Below, in pieces: positions 56,461 to 64,000 of a stretch of DNA of 64,000 nt (position 1 is the first letter of the stretch; every line of letters begins with the position of its first letter). Both the position numbers and the translations under genes were made by a program. The stretch comes from Clarireedia homoeocarpa (Eukaryota; Ascomycota; Leotiomycetes; Helotiales; Rutstroemiaceae): the NCBI GenBank assembly GCA_001465935.1, contig LNKV01000050.1, forward strand, positions 62,001 through 126,000, given 5' to 3'. The notes under the pieces are model-generated. The model did no database searches and was not told the origin of the DNA. It saw nothing but the letters and a program-made list of their open reading frames with translations.

Positions 56461-56757
56461 GTCTACGTTTTCTCAAAGAACGAAAATGACATAGTGGTCT
56501 GAATTTTAAAAATTGTTTGAAATTAAGAAATGAAATGAAAGAATTCAAGCATCGCACGATAGTATCATACGTCCTAAAGCTACCCCAGGTGCTTGACTGA
56601 GGAGTGACGAGGTTCTTCCCATGAAGACAAACTTATATAAGACTGCGAGAAGATCCTCAATTCGACCTCTCATCATTATTATCTCATTCTCAGCTGCTGC
56701 ATATTCTACAATTCTATCTTCAAAAAAATGTTTAAACTCTGAAATCAATACCATTTC

Positions 56758-57030
56758 ATGACCACCATCTTCAAAATAGATTATTCAACTATCGTTCTTC
56801 TTTCCTTGCTGTCAGGGCATCTGGTTCTCCAATCCGCCGCGCTGTCGACGCCGACAATGCTATCGTTTACGCCAGTTAATGCAAAGCGTGCCATTAACGC
56901 CGATAACGCCATCGTCTATCCTGTTGATGTATAAGGTGCGGTTGCCGCTGATAATACCATTGTTTGCCCCGCGGAGAAGGGAGTTGTGAATGCCGATGCT
57001 GCAATAGCCTGCCCCGCTGATGCTGACTAG
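56758..57030 (+). pseudogene. Degenerate repeat-peptide precursor (Kex2-processed / dikaritin-like)
   Basis: An ATG at 56,758 opens a 58-codon frame with a hydrophobic signal-like start (STIVLLSLLSGHLVLQSAA), then NAKR and AINADNAIVYPVDV before TAA at 56,932-56,934. The DNA holds four related units: one at about 56,838-56,870 in a different frame because of an extra base near 56,870; the AINADNAIVYPVDV unit; GAVAADNTIVCPAEK; and GVVNADAAIACPADAD ending in TAG at 57,028. Units are about 16 residues, joined at Lys-Arg or its eroded remains (KG). Signal peptide plus repeats with dibasic joints is the plan of fungal Kex2-processed repeat proteins and dikaritin RiPP precursors (ustiloxin, phomopsin). 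The frameshift, the stop and lost dibasic sites indicate a dead copy. Core type and product unknown. Confidence 0.6.
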
Positions 57031-57680
57031 ACTGCATCTCCGGTCAGCACATATGATCCTTCACATCAATTCTATTCCCACTAATCGAAATCGTCACGGA
57101 GGCCACAATGACTCCTTAGCAGCACGCTTGGTCATTTTATTAACTGGGTTATTTGTCTTCTGCTTCAGCGCAGGGTAGGGTAGAATTGTATCAAGAGCTA
57201 GTAGGAGGAATGGTATCGTGTCGTCATTTGGTTGAAATACATGATTTCTTGTGCTTGGCTGGCTGTCCCTGTTCCTAAGAAAGTGGGTAGATGTCATAGT
57301 CTCATAGAATGAAGTATGTCTTTGCAAACTCCAAGTGCCATCTGTGCCTTGATATCTACACCGACCTCCGCAACCCCACCTCATGAGCTATGCCCCTGAG
57401 GTCGCGAAACGATTGGGAAAACTGATGCGCTCAGAAAACCCCGATGTGTTACCGTGCTTGGGAAACAAAAGTATTCCAGCGTTCAGTAGCTGCTGACTCC
57501 GCAACCCTTGTTAGACGCGCCTCGTATATCTCGGCTTACTGGAATAAGATAACTCCGGGAGCGAGAACCTCATGATAAGGCTGATAGTTCTAAGTAAGCG
57601 CTTTACGAGACGATGTCTGCAAAAAACCTGTATGCTCTCCAGTCCTGGTGGTCGAAAACTTGTGAGCCTTCTAGGCTGAC
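57031..57680. other. Intergenic, no gene recognised
   Basis: 650 bp between the repeat-peptide relic and the second hAT-type element. I looked for UstYa (DUF3328, HxxHC) signals and saw none. Confidence 0.5.
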
Positions 57681-57688
57681 TGCGCAAC
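57681..57688. repeat. 8-bp target-site duplication, left copy (TGCGCAAC)
   Basis: Identical to 58,524-58,531; flanks the 835-bp element. Confidence 0.9.
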
Positions 57689-58523
57689 CAGTGATGGGAG
57701 TAGTGTACGGCAGTATTATGGTGGCTGGTTTCAAGGCCATACTAATAATATATGTACGTACGATATTAATATATATTACACTTGTACGTATTGGCTAAAA
57801 TTAGTAATATTGAGGATATACTGAAATATTGATGATCTACTGAAATATTGAGGAAATATTGAGGATATACTGAAATATTGAGGATATACTGAAATATTGA
57901 GGATATACTGAAATACTGAGTCAAAATTAAGTTACTAACACCCAGGAATAGTATACTATTACTGCTTCTAGTAAGAGGCGTTTAGAACTCCTATTCCTAT
58001 ATATCGTCGCCGATCTATTAGGCCAATTCCTATCTATAATTTCAAGTATTCTAGTACTTCTGTTGTCGATAGTACAAGCCGATTATATCGATCTGCGAGA
58101 GTGATCCTAATACTAGAAAAGAGATACTTGTAGCTAGTAGAGGTACTAGAAATAGAGAGTAGATCTAGTATTATTTCAGAGAAATTAGGATAGAGATTCT
58201 ACTAGGTTGATTCTATTTACTATACTTGAATATGCTTTATTGAACCTATAGGAGTAGTAATATAGTTACAGTAGTATGTTTATCTATAGACATTATTCAA
58301 TAGTTCTAATTTTTACTCCATATTCGCCGAATCCCTAGTTTCACTCTACCAAAAAAAGTAATATTTCAGTATATTAGCAATATTAGTGATGTTTAAAATG
58401 AAACTGTATGCCTATTGTAATCTATAATACAATATATATTACTAGGAGTATATCCTCAAGAATCGATACGTCTCACTATAGTAGGGCGTATACAAAATAC
58501 GGAAAATACTAGTCCTGTCACTG
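57689..58523 (+). mobile_element. Non-autonomous hAT-type element (copy B)
   Basis: 835 bp with terminal inverted repeats CAGTGATGGGAGTAGT at the left and, read from the right, CAGTGACAGGACTAGT, flanked by exact 8-bp duplications TGCGCAAC. Its ends match copy A at 4,570-5,127 in inverted orientation. No transposase coding. The left third carries a tandem array of a 21-bp unit (about 57,806-57,918). The TIR resembles the other family at 55,879 (CAGTGTTGTCAGTAGTGT), so the two families are probably related and could share one transposase. Confidence 0.9.
57806..57918. repeat. 21-bp tandem array (ATATTGAGGATATACTGAA) in hAT-type copy B
   Basis: About five imperfect copies, with shorter TGATGATC and GAGGAAAT variants; copy A has only one or two such units on each side. 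Confidence 0.8.
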
Positions 58524-58531
58524 TGCGCAAC
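58524..58531. repeat. 8-bp target-site duplication, right copy (TGCGCAAC)
   Basis: Right flank of copy B, identical to the left copy. Confidence 0.9.
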
Positions 58532-58706
58532 CAATTCCGCGCTGGATTGATCCTTCATAATCAGGCACGAGCATTCACGAATATCACAGTTGAGGGGAAA
58601 AATACGAATAGAAGTCGAATTTGGTTTTTATTTTGTTACTATTTGTATGTCTTCTTCTCAGTCTTGGTCTCCTACATGCTTTTTACTATCATATTCGGCT
58701 TCGCGC

Positions 58707-60507
58707 TTAAAGAGAAATTCCCTCCCTCTTTCTAATCTTGATCCAGACATCATCCCAGTAGAACATTGCGCCAACAAGAACACGCTTCGTGGGTGGTGTT
58801 TCCTTACTAGGAAGACACATTCTTGGCTCAAAGTGGCGGAAGAACTGTTCACGATGATTAGCTGTTGCTGTACGACACAAAATCGAAAGTAAAAAGGGGA
58901 TGGTAAACTCACCATCAAAGGCGTCTTCATCAACTCCATCATTGCCAATTCCTTGCCCAAACAACCGCGAGTACCGTATCCAAAAGTAGCAAGATACTTA
59001 TCAAACAATTTTCCCTTCTCTCCATTATCCTCCAACCAACGCTCAGGTCTGAATTCATTCGCGTCTTCGCCGTAAAGTTCAGGATCCCGGTTTGCCATGT
59101 ATGCGGTGCTAGTAATTTCTGTGCCTACAGGAATAGTCTTTCCATCGATGACAAGAGGTGCGTGATCAGCTTGCACAAGACGAGGAAAGATGTTCGGCGC
59201 AGATGGACACAATCGAAGCGATTCTTTGACGCAGGCTACGTAGTATGGGCAGTTCTTGGACACTTCGATGGAGGTGGGAATGGGTTTGGAGAGAACACCG
59301 CGCTCGAAGGCAGAGTCGATTTCGGCGAGCATTTTTCCGTATACGATAGGTGAGCCGAGCATATAGTTCATCATGGCGCCCATGGTGGTGCCGGTAGTGT
59401 CGGCGCCAGCGGTGAAGAGGAGCATGCATTCGGCTCGGATATGTTCTTCAGTTAAGGGCTTATCGGAAGAATCGCGGGCTTCATAGAATCTGTTGGTTTT
59501 GTCAGGAACTTTTGCTCAATGATGAAGGAAGATATGGACGTACGATTGAAGAAGATCAACTCTGTTATGGTTCTTTCCATCTGCAATTTCCTTTTCTCTA
59601 GCAGCCATAATTCTGTTGGTCCATCGAATGAGTAATCCCATACCTCCCCTATCTTTAGGGTTGGAGACAAGCAACTTCCCGAGTGGGGTCTTCTTGATGA
59701 ACTCCACGAATGGGTATAATCTACCGACAATTCCAAAGTAGAAGAATCCTCGATGAAGCTCTTTGATCAAGTTATTGACATCAGAAGCAGTCTCAACGAA
59801 GCCGAATGCTTCTCCAAACCCGACCAAGCTGATGACATCAAATGCAGCATATGTAGCCCACTGTGCCATGTCGAATGGTTTGGCAGTAGTCGCGAATAAC
59901 TCATCTAGCTTCTTAACCCAGGCGAGAATGACCTCGTCGACAAGGCCCTCACTTTTTTGAATTCTGGAAAAGGAGTATGGTAGAGCAATCAGACGGCGGA
60001 AGTGAGCATGTTGAGAGTGTGACTGCATGTTGAACACGGACTCTCCAGGACCGAGAGCTCCCGTGACGTACCATTTTGTCTTGACGGCTTGACGATGGTA
60101 GATCTTTGGTAGAGTAAGTGCCGATGGAACTAGGAGCTCAGTTGGTGAGATTCGTAGAATTTTTGCTGTAATTTCTTGTTAGTAGCGAAGGACGTACTAG
60201 AAGTCCTAGGGTACATACTTTTTTTCTCTTCCAAGAGTCTTTGGTAAGTTTCTAATTCAGTTCCCTTAATGTTTTCTAGAGTGTGCCATAGCCGGGTGAC
60301 AGATCCCCAAAACGGTCCTGGGTAATCTTTTAAGGGATGGAAGAATTTGTAGTAGATAATCTGATAGGTGAATGGAACGATAATAGAGGCAAGAACCGCA
60401 CCAGATACGGTCGAGAATGTGAAATAATCATTAACTCGTATGGCGGAGTCTGCAGAAGCTGCGGGATAGCCGCCCACAACGGTCGTGTTCATTGTATATG
60501 CATTCAT
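58707..60507 (-). CDS. Cytochrome P450 monooxygenase
   Basis: Four exons: 60,219-60,507; 59,544-60,165; 58,913-59,489; 58,707-58,844 (introns 53, 54, 68 bp), 541 residues. N-terminal hydrophobic anchor (TVSGAVLASIIVPFTYQIIYYKFFHPL) and proline hinge (DYPGPFWGS). I-helix AGADTTGTTM, ExxR in VKESLRLCP, FRPERW, and heme loop FGYGTRGCLGK with the axial Cys. The last intron was set so that the family C-terminus FFRHFEPRMCLP is recovered. The segment usually reading KYGP between exons 1 and 2 is shortened to KKTK, the only local oddity. The protein looks functional. Plasma-membrane or ER bound; substrate unknown. It stands in a decaying region near a dead repeat-peptide precursor, which suggests secondary metabolism but does not prove it. 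Confidence 0.9.
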
Positions 60508-63500
60508 GGTGAATACGAATTGCCCAAGAAAGAGGAAACAGAAGAGACACCGGACTGAAGAAGGAAGGAAAACGAGCCCGCCACTCGTTATATATCTTCA
60601 TCTCATCCACCCCGACAATGCTTCCACTGTTCCCCGCAGTTCCCGGAAATCCACCATCGAGTCATAAGCTTAGATAAAAGGAGTCCCTCCATCTTGTGGA
60701 TTTCCAACCCAAATTTGTGCAGCGGAGATATAGCAGGAGATACAAGTATCGCCAAACGAACATGCACGGTAATTCTAACCTCATGGAAAGGCGGAGGAGC
60801 CCTCCAAAATCTTACATGCATATCACGAACTTGCGAATTTTAGTTTAGTAAGGAAACTGGGTGATGAAATCGAATATTCCTTTAACGGGGACGTTCTCAA
60901 ATGTTGTTGACCTTCTGATCTGTGTAACTCCGGAAACCTCGTGTAGGACGGAAGTTTTCCGGTGCGGCGTGTAAGCGTTTAAGTAATCGGCACATTGAAG
61001 AGTGGCGTGTTTTTGTACCCCTGGAATGAATTATTGCGATTGGTCGCTTAATGTGGAGCCTCGGATTTTATAACGTGTTTCTTGAATGTAAAATGTGTAC
61101 TCGCTGACTTTCATTCGTGTTCTCGTGCTGCGTACATTGTCAGTAAATTCTTATGAAATGTCGTGGAACTCAAAACGTACTGCGTCCGAATCATAGCAAT
61201 ACTCAGCTCAAGAATTATGCACTGCTATTTCATCTGCAGAAGCAATCGGCGCAGTGGTGCCTGTCTAATGTCGTTAAAGTATGCCTATTTACGCGACAAG
61301 TGCAAAAGAAGAAGATTCGGTAGTATTTCGAACATCCTTATGCATACCAACAACATGCCATTGTTGCATTCAAGATCGTCGCATCTGTATTTGCTTCGCT
61401 ATGCTGGTACTTCCAACCGAGGAGATTTACGGATTGCTAAAGATGAGGTGACAGGTATGTTGTACGTGAGAGAGTCGTCATTTCGAACCTATAATCAAGT
61501 TTGGTTGGGGCAACTCGCCTGTTGGTTGGCCCTGATTTTCTCAAATGTAATACGATCACCATATGTTACCTTTGGTTGTCTAAAGCTACTCGTCATGGAA
61601 ATTCTATCCTTCTCTCTGCCTTGTGGGTTGACAAGGTAGTCGACTCCATCGCGCATGGGGGTGCGGTAACGCGACCTACTGCTCACTTTTTGGTTCGTTT
61701 CTCCGGTTGATTCTGTTTCATTATTGTTGGAATTGAGTGATCGCGGGGTTATCGAACGCCCTTTCCTTTCATGTATCCGTGGAAAAGCCATAGAATTATC
61801 CTTCGGTTGTACAGTTGAGAAGTTCTGAGCTTCATAATCATCATCGCAATGACTTTGCTGATGATTGATTTGAGCCTCGAATAAGGGGCGACAATTCGTA
61901 TCAGTATGAACAAGGTTCCCTGCATGTCCAGGTTTATGCCTGGGCTCTGCTCATCACAAAATTTGACCCAGCAGGTGTAACCCACGCGGACTTCACGCTG
62001 ATAAAACGTGGCTAGGTGCAGATACAACTGCAAGAAGGCTTAAAATTTTGGGAGGTGCTGAACTTTGATGTAAACTCTGCATAAGATACGAGGAACTGCC
62101 CTCGAGTGCACTCAGTCTTTTGAAAAGAAACATAGGCCCAAATTAGCTAACGTCGTAAGTACAAGGCTCATGATACGAAATACTCGAGAATATGCTCCGC
62201 GGCCCATTAGATACAAATCTCAGTTGAAAGAGCTTTCGACATTCGGCGTTAGATTCACTCTGCTGGAAGAGTAGAGAATCGGTCGTAGTTTGAAAAATAT
62301 GAAACTATCCCCATTGGGGACAATCCGGGTAGAAATCCGGCACGTTCGAAGTAGGGACAGAACTCAGCGCTTGCCGAGATTGGGGAGTAAACGGCCACAC
62401 ATGATAGCCGCGCAACACACCGAATACGATACGTCAAATCGCAAGTACACCCATACACTCGGGTCTTCAATAGGACGAATGAGCTATCACTCCCGCGGAG
62501 GTGGATCTCCAAATCACACTCCTGCTGGATAATTAGGCACGCGTAATTCGGACAGCAGGAGATCTCCACGGTTAGCTCGGCCGCAAAAAAGAATCGCTAC
62601 CAGTTGGCCGTTAGGACATCAGGGAGGGAACACGATATAAGGAGTATCTCCACGGATTTTTACTGGGGTTCTTAGAGTACACCGCCCTAATCCTCTCAGT
62701 CAGAGGAAGTTAATGTAACGACATTCGTACTGTTAGCCAATGCTGTAGGCAATGTACCCTAATGAATCATGCTGAGCCGCACGAATATAGATGCGAATGA
62801 TAAATCAGCTGAGCTCAGACGTTTAATTGGTAGGATCTCTTGCTAATGACATGTAAGGAAAATGCCTTACTCTAGTAAGCCGCGGCCAGTACCCGGAGTC
62901 TTGTTGAAGCCCCACTTTATTCGTTGCTCATTCATCCTTTGTACAAATTTGGTTCGAAGTATAAAGAACTCCTACTACCCAAAATAGTTAGATTGATTCC
63001 GTCAGGTGCATGTCATCAGAGTTGCATCTCCTTCATGCAATGTTGTAGTACAGGATTTGGAACAACGTTAAACTTTCCGAATCCCAGTTATCACATATTT
63101 GTGGAGACTTCCCCCATTTGGATTAAGACAGGCATGCCCACTATTATATGGCCATTACCATCTCGGAGTAATCGCGAATAATTGTTCTACCGCCTTTAAA
63201 GACATAGGGATATTACTACGGAAATGTGGATCTGCGTTTGGCACGGATTAAATTGTTCTGGCAAAATTGCTCCATAAGGGGCGAATTCCCAGGGCGGTGT
63301 GACGGACATTTTTGTGCATAGCTAAGCCTAGAGCGTGAACGATGTGATATTTCCTGAACGGGAAGTATGAAGTGACTGGAGACTAGGCTCAGCGTTAAAC
63401 ACATGGAGTGAGATGAAGCAGATGAAACCATATCAACCGGTGAACATGATCTATTTAAGTATCATCGATATTCCCTTCAAGAACAACCATCACCAACCAG

Positions 63501-63576
63501 TCTTGCATTCACTACATCTGCTTTGCATTCTTTGAAAACCATCGGTGCTTTTCAATATCATATAATTCTCGCAAAC
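60508..63576. other. 3-kb gene-poor region, no gene recognised
   Basis: AT-rich with short open frames (61,163-61,639 plus is 158 codons; 62,255-62,569 minus) that lack any family motif. They could be decayed. The region 63,430-63,576 looks like a promoter and leader for the next gene. Confidence 0.5.
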
Positions 63577-64000
63577 ATGTGGGCTGTTCAAGATCCAGTA
63601 CTTGCTCGAACGCACATCATACTCTTGTACACATTTCCAGTCGCTCTCATTGGGCTTTTCGTCAAGCACTATTTGAAGGCTATCATCAACAGCTTCAAAA
63701 AGCAAGCCTCATACTCCACTGCATACTATACAGAAGAGAAAGCACCTGTTCGCGTACTCCATCCAGCTGAGGCATCATTGAAACATCTCATCGACGTCGA
63801 CGGCGCAGGATCATGGCCACCACGAACTACATATGGGCAGGCTTGGCCTGAAGTGCTTCGACCTTATCACGACATCTACCTCGAACTTGTTCCTTCACTC
63901 TCAACCGAAGATCTATCCAAGGATGACCAGGTCAACTATCAACGGTGTTTAGATTATCGTGTCAGGTACCGACAGCTATTATCGGAACGCATCGATACGA
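63577..64000 (+). CDS. Unidentified membrane-anchored protein, 3' end beyond window
   Basis: ATG at 63,577, open to the window end: 141 residues visible. An N-terminal hydrophobic helix (IILLYTFPVALIGLFVKHYL) is followed by a soluble region with GSWPPRTTYGQAWPEVLRPYHDIY and NYQRCLDYRVRYRQLLSERI. The Gly-Ser-Trp-Pro-Pro and Trp-Pro-Glu-x-Leu-Arg-Pro-Tyr phrases look like a conserved fungal domain, but I cannot name it. No UstYa HxxHC motif in this part. Likely a type II/III membrane enzyme near the P450. Confidence 0.6.
   Translation, partial: MWAVQDPVLARTHIILLYTFPVALIGLFVKHYLKAIINSFKKQASYSTAYYTEEKAPVRVLHPAEASLKHLIDVDGAGSWPPRTTYGQAWPEVLRPYHDIYLELVPSLSTEDLSKDDQVNYQRCLDYRVRYRQLLSERIDT

Noticed and set aside
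57094..57384. Minus-strand frame next to the repeat-peptide relic, checked as a UstYa candidate
   Set aside because: No HxxHC motif and no transmembrane segment of that family.
61163..61639. 158-codon plus-strand frame
   Set aside because: No domain, no splice partners and unusual composition; kept only as a note in the gene-poor region.

Overview
The window is nuclear DNA of a filamentous ascomycete (Pezizomycotina). The evidence is many short introns (45-115 bp, GT-AG with CTAAC/CTAAT-like branch sites), fungal-specific families (aminoadipate reductase, LysM and Ecm33-like wall proteins, HbrB, PtaB-like regulator), CT-rich promoters and long simple-sequence tracts. The overall protein flavour suggests Leotiomycetes (Botrytis/Sclerotinia relatives), but that is inference only.

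There are two types of territory. The left end (1-18.3 kb) and the right end (54.8-64 kb) are AT-rich, gene-poor and decaying. The left end holds a broken MFS transporter, a small secreted protein with a GC-AG intron, a truncated hAT-type element, relics of a membrane protein and a PDR-type ABC transporter, an intact DJ-1/PfpI protein, a broken Zn2Cys6-type regulator, a tubby/LURP-like protein, a Cys-rich membrane protein, a putative solo LTR, and a tandem pair of small Tyr/Asn/Gly-rich proteins (second copy broken). The right end holds two hAT-type elements with perfect 8-bp target duplications (one retains a transposase C-terminal relic), a degenerate repeat-peptide precursor resembling Kex2-processed dikaritin-type precursors, a cytochrome P450, and the start of an unidentified membrane-anchored protein.

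The centre (18.4-54.8 kb) is mostly core genome: LysM wall protein, HSL-type hydrolase, atypical 6-phosphogluconate-dehydrogenase-like enzyme, SET/post-SET protein, type II membrane protein, LYS2 (with a Gcn4/CpcA site), PtaB/SEUSS-like regulator, Ecm33-like receptor-shaped protein, HbrB (TORC2), GON7 (KEOPS), VPS39/VAM6 (HOPS), bL28m, and a SIMPL-domain protein. These are mostly unrelated housekeeping functions and do not form a pathway. Exons were assigned by hand from splice consensus, reading phase and family conservation.

The most notable observations are two related hAT-type families inserted at opposite ends of the window in opposite orientation, the decayed repeat-peptide precursor beside a P450, two genes using GC-AG introns, a 6PGDH paralogue with altered phosphate-binding positions, and several pseudogenes whose stops look like C-to-T/G-to-A (RIP-like) changes.
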